A DNA stretch of 64,000 nucleotides from Gordius sp. MW1 (lineage: Eukaryota; Nematomorpha; Gordioida; Gordea; Gordiidae): assembly GCA_964036665.1 (NCBI GenBank), contig OZ038529.1, forward strand, positions 18,174,060 to 18,238,059. The letters are read 5' to 3'. Position numbers and translations under genes: made by a program. Positions 22,601 through 31,140 of the stretch are shown here, piece by piece. The notes under the pieces were generated by a model that saw nothing but the letters and a program-made list of their open reading frames with translations, had not been told where the DNA came from and ran no database searches. Position 1 is the stretch's first letter. The number at the start of each line of letters is the position of its first letter.

Positions 22601-25600
22601 CTTGTTTGCCATCTCGGTGTAAGCCTCGTTCTTCGCTATCGCAACCGCTATCTTAGCTTTGCGTTTCGCTTCACGATATGCCACGTAGTCTTCTCCTTTC
22701 TTCTTTTGTACCATCGTAGGTACAACTCCTTCTTTTTTTCTATAGCCTCTTTGACCGAGTCATTCCACCACCATAGTTCCCGCTTGTGAGCTCTGCCGCC
22801 CTTAGTTCGTCCCAAGATTTGAAAGGCTGTTTCCTTTAGAACATTTGCAACGGTGTCCCACCTTTTGTTAATGTCGCCCCCCAAGCCTGCAACCTTCAAG
22901 AGCGGAGTTGAGCGTGAAACATTTCATTTGCAATATCATCCTTAAGCTTTTCGTACTTTGTCCTTGGCGTGTAGACTTTTCTCCTTTCGGGATAAGTCTT
23001 TCTTGCTATATCGAGGACAACTGGCCGATGTTGTTTGGCGATTTCTTCCCCCGGTATAACCTTGCAATCTTTAACTTGCCACAAATTTTTGCGCTTCACT
23101 AGGATGTAGTCGACCTGTGTAAGGTGATCCCCACTGCTGTACGTCGCTAAATGTTCGGTACGCCTCTGAAAGAAGGTATTCACAATGGCCATATCGTAAG
23201 CTTGCGCCATCTGTAGTAACTTCTCTCCCTCTTTATTCTTCACCCCATAGCCATGCCCGCCGTGATTTCGTTCGTACACGCCCCTTTCTTTCCCAATGTG
23301 CCCATTAAAGTCTGCTCCGATGATGAGATTCTCGTCAGGCTTCACGTAGCGTATTTCATTTTCGAGCTTCTCATAGAATTCGTCCTTCTCATTTTCGGAA
23401 CATCCAACCTGGGGCGAATACGCACAAATAACATTGACAAGACCGCCTTGATCCGCCAGCTTTATGCACATCAATCTATCCGAGCATCGTTTGAATTCGA
23501 CTACCTTGTCCTTAAAGGAATCGCTAAGCACTATACCGACCCCGTTCTTCCGTGATGGGGAACCCGAGTAGTAGAGCTTGTAACCATCTCCTAGCTCCCT
23601 GGCTTTTGTTTCATGCCACCGCGTTTCTTGTAGACACGCTATGTGTATCCTTCGCCTTTTTAGCATCTGCGCAACCTCGATGCTCTTCCCCGTCAGCGTG
23701 CCCACTTTCCAGCTGGCCACTCTTGTCCGTTCGACAACTAGATTCCTTAACGGCCTTCGTTGTGAGAGAGGCGGTAACCCTTGTATACTTTTCACATTGC
23801 ACGGGCGGATGATGCAATGCGCGTCGTTTGGGGAGGACGCCCTAGCATTCAGGTATGAGTTCGTATTTGAAGCTGCCATGTTGTTTGGAGTTGATTTTTT
23901 ACAACCGGCTTCCGACCTGACGCCAACCCTCCACTTTTTTCACACGGACTTGGGACCGTCGTTGGTATACAGTAGGGCTCTTGCTTACTATCAATTGGGG
24001 CATAATGCTTTTCACCATCGATTAAAGTTCTTGAAGTGTATGCTATTGGCCTTTTATCCGAGTTCACTGTGTGATATAAAACAGCTCCAAAACCATTTTC
24101 GGACGCATAAGAATAACAGACCAAAAAGCTATGGTCTGTTTATATCTATTCAACTAAAATCAAAGGTCGACCAAACAAAACCCAGCCGTTTTTACAACAC
24201 TACCGGATATCCTATTTGTTCTTATGCATCTTAAATTATTATTTTTATAAGATATTAAAATGAATTAAACATAAAAAGACCATGAACGCCAAGTTCATTA
24301 ATTTATGTGTTTTCTTAAATTAGGGATATCAACCCATTCTGGCTTTTGTCAAATACACTTTATTAGAAAGTTAAATCGCCTTGAATTAATTTCTTAGAAA
24401 TTTTAAAAGTTTTTAAAATATCACCTTAAAATGTATATATGAACGTATGATTTTTTTGTATTTAGTTCTTTAAGTTATTGACCATGAACAATATATTTCT
24501 TTAACTGAAATTTTTTTTATTAAACTGTTATGATTTCACATAATAAACTCTAAATCTTTTCCATATATATCGCCAGCATCACATTTCAAACCAAGGAACA
24601 TATTTTTATTCTTTGGGTACGATGGTTGTTGTTTAAGACTTGCTAGATTTTACACCTTTTTTGTATTATTTCTTGCCAACAACCATAAATTTTCTTTGAA
24701 AAATTTTGAAATTGTTACCAACTATTGCTTATAATTGATGTTTGCGTTATATAATTTTGCTAACAATTATAAGCGTCATATGGTAATGCATTATTATTTT
24801 TTTATATAAATTTTTGCGCCACAGATCTGTTTCTATACCCTTAACTATAAGGACGTTTTGCCATCATATCATCGATATACTATCATCCGAATGTCAGGGG
24901 TTAAGCAAGGAAACTAAACATTTAGACCTTTCGAATTCCACCGACCAGCCTGTCAACCATACTCCCTTTAAAAGTAGATATTTATTACCATTTATAATGT
25001 GTTGTTAAAAAATGGCAAAGTTCTGAAGGGCCTATTATATTGTTTAAGAAATGTTTAATTTTAACTTTTAACACTTCTCCAGGTATCCAAAATAGTACAT
25101 GGCTTTGTTTGCGCTACTTTTCCATAATTACTTTCCTATTAAAGGACTTTATCATTTTAAAACTGTTGTTTAAGAGAATATTAATTTTACCATATTTATC
25201 GTGTTACTTTCTGTTATTCAAAAGTTTATAATCGACAAATATGCACGTCTTCTATTACTAGCAGGTCAACAAAACCAGGGATCAAAGAAGCGTGATAAAG
25301 ATCAAGTAATTGACCAGTCTGCTATGGCCTTGGATATCGTCATCAAGCGTGAAGCAATGAGCGAAACTGCCAGCGAAAAATCATGGCCTCTCCTCGGCGA
25401 TAGGCCAAAGGTTATGGCCCAGCTCGAAAATGAGAGACCGAGTTCTTGCCCCACCGCCTTTGGAGCGGTTAAGCCGTCATCAGCCCCTCACGAACAACTT
25501 AATGCAGCGCCCCCTAGTATTATTGATAGCTACTCTAAATCTACTAAAGAGGATGCCCCTTCTAAAGAGCCCACTCAAGTGATGAGCAATAGCTCTAAAC

Positions 25601-28600
25601 CAGCGCAGGGTAGTAGCTCCTCGGATAACGGTGGAGCTAAAGTGGACAAGTTTTATTCTACTTCTCTCCCGGCTTTTAACGATTCGAAGAAGGGCAAGAA
25701 GGGAATAATCGATAGTTCACAGTCTAGCAAGTCGTCCAAGCACGTCCCCGTTAATGCACCCTCTTCGGACGTGCTCAGGAAACACAATTTGAAGCTCCCA
25801 AGCTTAAAGAAACGCAAAAGATCGCCACCCACTACCATGGCGAATGACGCACCCCTGAATTTAGCTATGAGCCCGACCTCGAAAATCAAGCTTAAACACG
25901 ATATGACTCCTCGCTTAACGAAGACTACTTCTGGTGGCAATTCAGCGCTCGGGCCTCCGCTCAAAAAAATTTCCATCAAAGAACTCATGAGCACCAATCA
26001 CCCCGATCCTAAATTTAAAGGAGCAGCCCAAAAAACATTTGGGGGCGCGTCTAAAAAATCCCATCACCCCTCAGAATTCGTTTCGACTCCTCACAGCAAT
26101 CGTGCCCCCTTCGATTTTGGATTGAAAGGATCATCCCTTATAGCTTCGCTGCCCAAAATTCCCAAAACTTCTACCGCTCAATCGATTATCGCCAAAATGC
26201 AAGGCAAATCATCGCCCACAACCGTAACCGGTCCACCTAGCAATCCCGACCACCCTAAGGCAAGTCACAGTCAAAACGACATCTCGAAAACACATCAACC
26301 CCAAGTCAGCACTCACCTATTGCCGCCTTGTAAAACGGATATATTCCCGAGTCCCGATCTATTCAGACGTTTGGCCAAAAATTTGGGAATGACCAACGAA
26401 AGTGCCCATCCATCGCAACTTTCGCACAAAATTAACCCGCCCGCACCCTTACCCAAAATAAAGGTTAAATTGAGCGAACCCCTTCCTATCAAAAGCCCGA
26501 CCTCCGCCATTATCAATTTAGCACCGGTCGGTAGTTATGAATCCACTGATTTTACCTCAAAATCAATAGCCACCCCGCAAGGACACAATAGTAGTACGGA
26601 GATTTTTAGTAGTAGTAGTAGTAGTGGTGTTGGAGGCAAAAACGTGCAGCACGGGAAGTTGGGCAAGAAGAACTCCCTTTCTGCCGTTATAGATAAGCTT
26701 AAAAGTGCGGGTTCGGGTGGGGGAGTCAGCGAAAACTCCTCAACTCCCGCCTCTTCTTCTTCTACTAAAACGGTGGTGGCCCCAGATTTTGGTGGTAAAG
26801 AGCACGAGGAGGCCACGCATTTTGCCAGCCTCTACGACGATAGTACCGAAAGCTCGAGATCCACTTTGGATCAATCCTTTTCCGACCCACCCACTACCCC
26901 TGATAAGGTTATAATTGAACCACGAATCCACAGATTTATAACAAAAAAATGATTATTAATTATTGTAGAAGTTACATGCTATTTGGGGGGGGGGGTGTTA
27001 GCTTGAGGTTGGTAGAAAGCTGCCGCCTCCCTCTAGTGTCGTAAAAACGGCTGAGTTGTATTTATTCGACTTTTGTTTAGTCGACTAAACAATTTGAAAA
27101 ATAGACTAGAGTCCACCGTTAGTCTTAGTTAAACCAAAAGTTGACTAAACAAAACCCAGCCCTTTTTACAACACCACCTCCCTTTCTTGACTTTAATTTA
27201 TGGTATCAAAAAATTTACGCTACAAGAGCTTACTAATTATCCCTTCCAGCCCGCTATGCATATCGTCTTTTACCCTTTATATCCCATTGAGAAATTTTTT
27301 AAATTCCCCCCTCTCCTTTTGAATTTAATTGATAAATGTAAACGAATTAGGTTACAAATGGCTTAAAATTTATCTCTCCGTTCCAGCCGGCTCTACCTTT
27401 AATCTTTCACCCTTTATACAGATTATAGCTAATTTTTTTCATACGTTTAAGGGCTTGTCTTAATATCGGATTTTGCTGCGCAGCAAATATCGTTGTACGG
27501 GTTATAACGTAGCCGTGTCTAAACTTCAAATTCACAGCAGATTTACATTTCAGAGGTCTAAGCATAACAGCGATTAATCTCAAGAGGTGAAATAAACAAA
27601 AAAAACGGTTTTAATTATCAGAAAACAAAATACTAATAATTACAACCGAGTTTGACACATGAAATTGAATCGAATATTTGATTAAGATAAATTCGCGCCA
27701 TTTGAATCTGAATCCGATATTAAGACAAGCCCTAAGTCTATGTGAATAACCTATAAAACGTGAAAATGAGAAGCACCAAGTGTTTACAGATGATTCCACG
27801 AGCACCTCATTTGTTGGATTAATATTAATTTTTAATTGGTTTACAAATCTCTGGTTTTTGTTTAAAATTAAAACCATTAAGCCACTCAAGCCTCAAAGTA
27901 TAATTTTTTGGGTGCAGCACTTGATTTGTGCTTTTTAATATTTGGTCGTTGAATATCGTCTTTGGCATATAATGGAAATTCCGTGATTTACTATGTTTAC
28001 TAAGTGTTATGTGTGTTTACTGATTCTCGGTTCGTGTAATTTTGAATGAGCCCTTATCATTATTTAAAATGATTTTAGAAATTCATTTATTAGGTGCAAT
28101 CTTTTTACATCATACGGCTAGGACGTTTCCGTTAAGTGAAGAAGATACGACTATTTTTAAAGGAAATTCAAATAAGAGTCGTTGAATACTATTATGTCTG
28201 CTGAATATTTTTTACTAAATAAAAAGAGCTTTTCTGCTATATTATAACTCAAAACTCACCGAACCAGGTTTACCTAATATTAACCATAAATAATTTTGGT
28301 GTTAGAACCAGTCCGAGCCCCAGCCATTTCAATCCTGGATCCAACCCGCCATTAAAATGACAATAACCAAGCGCACCAACAGCGATGGCTCATTGGAAAT
28401 CGTATCGTCCGTAGTGAAGCAAAGTTCGGTTTCTAACGTAACGACGCAACACAAAAGCAAAGCCTCCGCGATATCCCTATCTTCATCTCCCCGTCAATCT
28501 ACCAATGCTACGGAAGAATTTTGCCAGCCCAAGTTGGCGAGGGAATTGTCAGTTCCCATTGTCAATTGTAGCGGTAATTATTCAAATCCACAAAATGTCC

Positions 28601-30932
28601 AGAATCTAAGTGGGTGGGATATGGGGGCGCCCGTCGATATGGGAGATATAGACGACAGGAGACAACAACAACAACAGCAGCAAATAGGATTTATGACCCC
28701 CTTCCCCCTCCATCCACCACCTATTATGGGTATGCTAGGACTTGGCGTTCCTTCCTCTGGCGACGATTTACCCACCGCGAAAGCTTATTTTTACCCTCCG
28801 GACGTCAACTTGTAAGATCGATCGTGAATCGTTAAAAACATGTTAAGATTAAGCAATTTTGCTTATTTGGTCTTTGGTCGCATATAAGACCAAATCTTTT
28901 GGTCAAACATTTGGTTTGTTTATGTTTGGTCGACCAAAATCAAAGGTCGACCAAACAAAACCCATCCGTTTTTACAACACGAAACCATAAACTAAGTAGA
29001 GTGGCGAACCATTTAAAAAAATGTGTTAAGGGTTTTACTAATACGTCTACCACATTTGTTCTATTATATTTTAATAATTTTTCATTTTTATGCGAATGTT
29101 TTGAACACAACTTATGAAAGCGTAATGACTCTTATTTCCATCAATTCGACGTTTCAGCTTTTTTTTTTAAATGTCGAATATTAAAGCATGTATGTATGTT
29201 AATGATTACTTTGGAAAATATTTGTCATCTTGTCACATTAATCTTGAATTGTAATTGCACTTAGATGGAGATAAATTTAAGTGTTAGGGCTTGTCTTAAT
29301 ATCGGATTTTGCTGCGCAGCAAAAATCGTTGTAAGGGTTATAACTAGAGATGCACCGATACCACTATTTTGTGCCGATCCCGATACCAGCCGATACTTAA
29401 GATTTTTTTGCCGATACCGATACCATGCCGATACTTATAATAAAAAAAAATTTTATACTAAATGTCTAGTTTTTAAATGTTTCCTTAAATTTGAAGTGAT
29501 AAAGGAATGTTTGTCTTTGCCCCCACGACTTATTTTAGCTTTGCATAATTCACAGATTACAATTTTTTCATCTGCTGACACAACAAAATAACTCCATAGT
29601 GTATCTAAAGAATCCATCTAAGGCTTAATATATAATAATTTTTAAAAAAAAATAATATTTACTTAAAAGCGCAGTCGGAACAGATGGTCAATGAGTTTAT
29701 TATACTCCACATAGAAATATTTATAGCCAATCAAATGAAACAATTTTCAAAAAATTTGAAAAGTCCTCTATTTTTTAATCGTAGGAGATACTATAAGTAT
29801 TATTTTTTGAGTTTCATATTAAAAAAGGTATCGGCTTGGTAATTGCCGATACTAGCAAAGTATCGGGCCGATTCTTTTGGCAAGGTATCGGCGCCGATAC
29901 CATGCCGATACTTGGTATCGGTGCATCTCTAGTTATAACATAGCCGTGTCTTAACTTCGTATTCTTAGCAGATTTACATTTCAGACGCATAATATAACAG
30001 CGATTAATCTCAAGAGTTAAAATAAACAAAAAAACGTTTTTTACTATCATAAAACAAAATATTAATAATTACAACCGAGTTTGACACATGAAATTGAATC
30101 GGATATTTGATAAAGATAAATTCGCGCCATTTGAATCTGAATCCGATATTAAGACAAGCCCTTATTGTTTGATTCGCTTTCAAGGCATAATATTATTATC
30201 GACACCTCTAGCCTGAATTCAGTTATCTGACGGGCAATTAAGTGACCAAATATAAATTAGCTGGCATAACCCTTGTATGATAATGGGATTAATTGATTTA
30301 AATTAACTTTTTAGTTTCCAAACACTATATTCACGTTTAACGAATTAAAGTAAATTTGTCGCCTACGAACGCTGTGACTTATCGAAGTGCCCAAATTTCA
30401 ACGCTAGCTTAGGACAAAAATAAGCTGTTTAATTTTTGAACTTCGTATCGTTGTTACGTTAAACCTCAATATTTAAATTTGTTGCGAATTTTATTATAGC
30501 GTGTCCGGGGGGATCGGGGAAAATCAAATGATCTCCCTCAATAGTGTCAATCTAAATACTAATTAATTCATCTTAAGGATTAAAGGAATAACCTTTTCCC
30601 TTCCCCCACCTCCGAATTTGGAAAAAACCTATCATGTCTTTTTATGTATTTTGCAACTTTAACCATAAAAATCATTCCAACTCCGATACGAAAAATTATT
30701 TATAAAAAACATGTTATCCCTATTTAATATTAGGATGCCTTCTTTGATTGGATCGAGGGACCAGGATGAGCGAACTAATCATTCCTCCGCTAGAGATGTC
30801 ATTGACAAAGAAGGATGCATTGATTTGTCCAAAAATGAAGAGATTGTTGGTAATGCCAAGGCTAAAGCATCCCCGCGTATCATAGATGACGATCTCATGG
30901 ATGAAGCCCTCATGAGTTCTAGCCTCAATTAG
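7527..30932 (+). CDS. MED1: Mediator complex subunit 1 (MED1), 17-exon gene model
   Basis: MED1 is the Mediator middle-module subunit that contacts sequence-specific activators (nuclear receptors in vertebrates) in the nucleus. The model has 17 exons and 1317 codons. The Med1 domain occupies about residues 1-510. Family-like motifs include [11 protein letters not shown] followed by [10 protein letters not shown] (exon 3), [12 protein letters not shown] (exon 7), NACFCLEFE (exon 9), [20 protein letters not shown] (exon 11), IKVKLYTS (exon 13) and [11 protein letters not shown] (exon 14). Residues 535-1300 are a Ser/Pro/Lys-rich, probably disordered tail with a basic KKRKRS and the conserved block [14 protein letters not shown]. 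The protein ends in [10 protein letters not shown], matching the acidic C-terminus of animal MED1. Vertebrate MED1 is about 1580 aa. Exon order, strand, splice phases and total length (divisible by three) all agree. The start codon at 7527 and the exon 8 donor are the least certain points. I saw no canonical LxxLL box in the tail. Confidence 0.92.
7688..7700 (+). CDS. MED1: MED1 exon 2 (13-nt microexon)
   Basis: Preceded by a clean TTTAATTTGCAG acceptor and followed by GTATTA. It adds NNLE plus one base. Entering in phase 0 and leaving in phase 1, it is exactly what is needed to join exon 1 to exon 3. Without it the frame does not connect. Intron 1 is 86 nt and intron 2 only 34 nt. Confidence 0.6.
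7735..7931 (+). CDS. MED1: MED1 exon 3
   Basis: Starts after AACTAG in phase 1. It encodes [15 protein letters not shown] and then [11 protein letters not shown]...[11 protein letters not shown], one of the clearest Med1-domain stretches. The donor GTG|GTACAT (7932) is preferred over CCT|GTGGTA (7929); both are phase 0. Confidence 0.85.
7969..7997 (+). CDS. MED1: MED1 exon 4 (29 nt)
   Basis: Encodes FSEDLWNCL plus two bases. It lies between 37-nt and 39-nt introns (7932-7968, 7998-8036). It restores the spacing expected between the ...GEPV and [10 protein letters not shown] blocks of the Med1 domain, and its phases (0 in, 2 out) fit both neighbours. Confidence 0.75.
8037..8108 (+). CDS. MED1: MED1 exon 5
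   Basis: Encodes [20 protein letters not shown], matching the conserved F.EF..HL.GL..LY segment of Med1. Acceptor TTTTGTTAG, donor GACAA|GTAACA, phase 2 at both ends. The following intron (8109-8147) is 39 nt. Confidence 0.85.
8148..8222 (+). CDS. MED1: MED1 exon 6
   Basis: Encodes [20 protein letters not shown], matching the K.K.YLALQSLE.DL block of animal MED1. Phase 2 in and out. The following intron (8223-8257) is 35 nt. Confidence 0.85.
8258..8412 (+). CDS. MED1: MED1 exon 7
   Basis: Encodes [20 protein letters not shown] and then LTPYDLI, matching the G..GYLTPRSGG....L.YYVSP.DL core of Med1. Phase 2 in, phase 1 out. Donor GAAA|GTAAAA; the next intron (8413-8452) is 40 nt. Confidence 0.88.
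8453..8576 (+). CDS. MED1: MED1 exon 8
   Basis: Encodes [20 protein letters not shown] and then KLQTCPVL. Acceptor ATATTTAAG, phase 1. The donor is the weak point: AAAGT|GTATGA at 8577 gives phase 2 and joins exon 9; AAAA|GTGTAT at 8575 would break the frame. Confidence 0.75.
8710..8840 (+). CDS. MED1: MED1 exon 9
   Basis: Encodes [20 protein letters not shown] and then LEFEE...KKIQMITG, matching the NS.DLPACFFLKF...VQKLQ..TG stretch of MED1. Acceptor GTTAATAG, donor ACAG|GTTAAT. The following intron (8841-8877) is 37 nt. Confidence 0.85.
8878..9005 (+). CDS. MED1: MED1 exon 10
   Basis: Acceptor TTGGTTACAG, phase 1. It encodes a Gly completed across the junction, then [10 protein letters not shown] and [10 protein letters not shown]. 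It ends CATGTG|GTAACC, phase 0. The 1777-nt intron that follows marks the switch from tiny to long introns. Confidence 0.8.
9006..10782 (+). other. MED1 intron 10, with GCCCG-rich repeat
   Basis: No coding sequence seen. About 10050-10740 contains blocks rich in GCCCGA/GGGCTC, related in character to 31540-31690 and 43480-43590. Its right end GCAGGGCTCTA may be a hAT-type terminus, but I found no matching TSD. Confidence 0.5.
10783..11026 (+). CDS. MED1: MED1 exon 11
   Basis: Acceptor TTGCTCGCACAG, phase 0. It encodes [10 protein letters not shown] early and then [20 protein letters not shown] followed by SLLQTCMRF, one of the strongest MED1 matches in the gene. Donor CAGCG|GTAAAA, phase 1. 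Confidence 0.9.
11106..11154. mobile_element. PIF/Harbinger-like MITE fragment
   Basis: Carries only the AATCCGATATTAAGACAAGC terminus plus the adjacent GAATCTG stretch of the family seen complete at 27449-27733. Truncated on its left side. Confidence 0.65.
11431..12964. mobile_element. 1.5-kb foldback (palindromic) element
   Basis: Two arms of about 600 bp are near-perfect inverted copies: the left arm starts GGGCCATTCC, the right arm ends GGAATGGCCC. The same small frames appear on + in the left arm and on - in the right arm simply because of this symmetry. Partial symmetry continues inward (CCGAGTTTGAAAATA against its inverse near 12320), leaving a short loop. Terminal GGGCC and an adjacent TTA on both sides suggest a PIF/Harbinger-type MITE; the TSD is short and not decisive. 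It lies inside MED1 intron 11. Confidence 0.85.
13368..13645. mobile_element. PIF/Harbinger-like MITE
   Basis: Near-complete copy, inverted relative to 27449-27733, starting TGTCTTAATATCGGATTCAG and ending GATATTAAGACAAGCCC|TAA. It contains the palindromic TTGCTGCGCAGCAA shared by all copies. The left GGGCT tip is missing. Confidence 0.75.
14006..14107 (+). CDS. MED1: MED1 exon 12
   Basis: Acceptor GATGTTTTGCAG, phase 1. It encodes [11 protein letters not shown] and then [14 protein letters not shown], corresponding to the beta-strand-rich C-terminal part of the Med1 domain. Two donors overlap here. GTAAGA at 14101 gives phase 0 and does not join exon 13. GTATGT at 14108 gives phase 1 and does, so I chose the latter. 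Confidence 0.82.
14828..14939 (+). CDS. MED1: MED1 exon 13
   Basis: Acceptor TTTCTTTGTATAG. In phase 1 it encodes [17 protein letters not shown] and then [10 protein letters not shown], matching the V.CKLY...SD pattern of MED1. The other two frames are closed or unlike MED1. Donor CAAAA|GTAATT, phase 2. Confidence 0.85.
16041..16378 (+). repeat. 5' LTR of gypsy family 1
   Basis: Starts TGTAGAGGCTACGAATT and ends CACTTCA. It contains two tandem ~50-bp units with CACGTTATTTTTATTTTAAT followed by AGCCCCTCGCTTGTA. It differs from the 3' LTR by a few substitutions and about five bases of indel. Confidence 0.92.
16394..17181 (+). pseudogene. gypsy gag, frameshifted
   Basis: Two overlapping frames (16394-16804 and 16771-17181) together give a typical invertebrate gypsy Gag. 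The first has [19 protein letters not shown] and [18 protein letters not shown]; the second has [10 protein letters not shown] and the C-terminal [15 protein letters not shown] motif. An indel near 16760-16790 separates them. Gag forms the particle that packages element RNA. Confidence 0.82.
17196..17648 (+). pseudogene. gypsy aspartic protease region
   Basis: Contains [15 protein letters not shown], the retropepsin active-site motif, and [13 protein letters not shown], a typical distal protease motif. It lies in a different frame from both gag and the polymerase frame that follows. The protease would cleave the Gag-Pol polyprotein. Confidence 0.82.
17648..19690 (+). pseudogene. gypsy reverse transcriptase-RNase H-integrase, ended by stop
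   Basis: One long frame with RT motifs ([39 protein letters not shown], catalytic SVYLDDVLI), RNase H ([16 protein letters not shown]), the integrase HHCC finger (ending CVDCQKSK) and the integrase core with [19 protein letters not shown] and [14 protein letters not shown] at 19688 cuts the frame immediately after the third catalytic residue of integrase. Confidence 0.9.
19700..20310 (+). pseudogene. gypsy integrase C-terminal remnant
   Basis: Continues the integrase homology past the stop: [20 protein letters not shown] and [20 protein letters not shown] are standard gypsy integrase sequence. A second break near 20011 leaves a further short frame at 20119-20310. Confidence 0.8.
20344..20676 (+). 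repeat. 3' LTR of gypsy family 1
   Basis: Matches 16041-16378 closely, including the two tandem ~50-bp units. It ends ..CACTTTA where the 5' LTR has ..CACTTCA, then the ACTT duplication. Confidence 0.9.
20897..21376 (-). pseudogene. RTE C-terminal region
   Basis: Contains [20 protein letters not shown] and YGSETWGVT, then [14 protein letters not shown] and [12 protein letters not shown], the standard C-terminal segment of RTE/BovB-like polyproteins. It is offset in frame from the RT block. Confidence 0.88.
21452..22899 (-). pseudogene. RTE linker and reverse transcriptase
   Basis: Linker pieces (22899-22648 and 22714-22349) lead into the RT frame 22333-21452. RT motifs: [76 protein letters not shown] and the catalytic MLYADDIVL. 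Frameshifts separate the pieces. Confidence 0.9.
22896..23879 (-). pseudogene. RTE endonuclease domain
   Basis: Starts with Met at 23879. It shows [52 protein letters not shown], and [11 protein letters not shown] followed later by the HRPVV catalytic His. These are the ordered motifs of the AP-endonuclease fold that nicks target DNA. The frame breaks at 22896. Confidence 0.9.
23977..24124 (-). pseudogene. Ty3/gypsy RNase H fragment
   Basis: A 49-codon scrap with [35 protein letters not shown] and DSKQE, matching the start of a gypsy RNase H domain. It is cut on both sides and abuts the RTE leader. It differs from both other gypsy families in this window. Confidence 0.75.
24825..24973 (+). 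CDS. MED1: MED1 exon 14
   Basis: Acceptor TTTTTGCGCCACAG, phase 2, after a 9885-nt intron. It encodes [19 protein letters not shown], matching the CMSIPVTMRA motif that ends the Med1 domain, then a polar stretch. Donor TTTAAAA|GTAGAT, phase 1. Confidence 0.87.
25265..26907 (+). CDS. MED1: MED1 exon 15 (large Ser/Pro-rich exon)
   Basis: Acceptor TACTAGCAG, phase 1. A 547-codon low-complexity segment rich in Ser, Pro, Lys and Ala. It includes the basic KKRKRSPP (possible nuclear localisation signal), [23 protein letters not shown], a Ser run near 26605-26620 and the diagnostic [20 protein letters not shown]. The frame stays open to 26952. However, PDK|GTTATA at 26908 gives phase 0 and joins exon 16, whereas reading through would end the protein before the conserved C-terminus. 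Confidence 0.9.
27036..27174. mobile_element. Small TIR MITE (GTCGAC family)
   Basis: About 139 bp with inverted ends GTGTCGTAAAAACGGCTG and the inverse of CAGCCCTTTTTACAACAC. Internal TTTGTTTAGTCGACTAAACA is itself a palindrome. Related pieces occur at 24126-24204 and 28850-28980. No TSD identified. Confidence 0.65.
27449..27733. mobile_element. PIF/Harbinger-like MITE, complete copy
   Basis: Starts GGGCTTGTCTTAATATCGGA and ends with its inverse, flanked by TAA on both sides (a 3-bp TWA duplication typical of PIF/Harbinger). About 285 bp. Contains the TTGCTGCGCAGCAA palindrome. Lies in MED1 intron 15. Confidence 0.8.
28306..28811 (+). CDS. MED1: MED1 exon 16
   Basis: Acceptor GGTGTTAG, phase 0. 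Two further in-phase AGs at 28311 and 28323 could be used alternatively. It encodes [20 protein letters not shown], resembling the KIIISK...GS segment of the MED1 tail, then a seven-Gln tract (28663-28683) and a Pro-rich end. Donor AACTT|GTAAGA is strong and gives phase 2. Read-through would hit a stop at 28813. Confidence 0.82.
28850..28980. repeat. GTCGAC-family repeat fragment
   Basis: Contains TTTGGTCGACCAAAATCAAA followed by GGTCGACCAAACAAAACC and CCGTTTTTACAACAC, shared with 24126-24204 and, inverted at one end, with 27036-27174. It begins about 40 bp inside MED1 intron 16. Confidence 0.55.
29289..30160. mobile_element. PIF/Harbinger-like MITE split by a hAT MITE
   Basis: Same family as 27449-27733: GGGCTTGTCTTAATATCGGA at the left and its inverse at the right, flanked by TTA on both sides. 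It is interrupted at 29345-29931 by another element. Lies in MED1 intron 16. Confidence 0.82.
29345..29931. mobile_element. hAT MITE nested in the Harbinger MITE
   Basis: 587 bp, starting TAGAGATGCACCGATACC and ending with the inverse, TAGAGATGCACCGAT being a classic hAT terminus. Flanked by a perfect 8-bp duplication GTTATAAC (29337-29344 and 29932-29939). GCCGATAC is repeated many times near both ends. No coding sequence. Confidence 0.92.
30734..30932 (+). CDS. MED1: MED1 exon 17 (last coding exon)
   Basis: Acceptor TATTTAATATTAG, phase 2. It encodes [12 protein letters not shown] and then, just before the TAG stop, [17 protein letters not shown]. The DDDLMD.AL motif is the conserved C-terminus of animal MED1, which confirms the last exon. 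Confidence 0.9.
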
Positions 30933-31092
30933 ATGAAGAGCTGAGATATGTTTTTGTTTGTTTGTTATATACGTCACTGGCTTGTTTTTGGAATTGCTAG
31001 GGCTTGGACAATTTGTTGTTGTGATATCGTTAGGTTTTATTTACTTGGGCTAAGACGGTTTTTTATATTATACTTTACGCGACCAATAGAAA

Positions 31093-31140
31093 AATAAACT
31101 CCAACACAAATCATAAATTACCTTGCTTCAAGGGAATAAA
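31093..31140 (+). terminator. Candidate MED1 polyadenylation signals
   Basis: Two AATAAA hexamers (31093-31098 and 31135-31140) lie 160-210 nt after the MED1 stop codon, a plausible 3' UTR length. Other AATAAA motifs occur further down in AT-rich DNA, so the site used is uncertain. Confidence 0.45.

Larger units (their letters stand above)
20885..23976 (-). mobile_element. RTE-clade non-LTR retrotransposon, decayed
   Basis: Read on the - strand: 5' leader with GGCGTCAGGTCGGAAGCC, apurinic-type endonuclease, reverse transcriptase, C-terminal region, and a short 3' tail with GATAAAGAAGAAGAATTC. This is the single-ORF RTE/BovB-like layout whose endonuclease part is often mis-annotated as craniofacial development protein 2. 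At least four frame breaks make it inactive. It lies antisense in MED1 intron 13, with pieces of a GTCGACCAAACAAAAC repeat on both sides (about 20807-20880 and 24126-24204). Confidence 0.9.

Noticed and set aside
25201-26952. Single-exon gene starting at 25201 and ending at 26952
   Set aside because: The first 21 codons lie in an intron by splice signal and phase. MED1 similarity begins upstream at 24825, and the conserved C-terminus is two exons further on.
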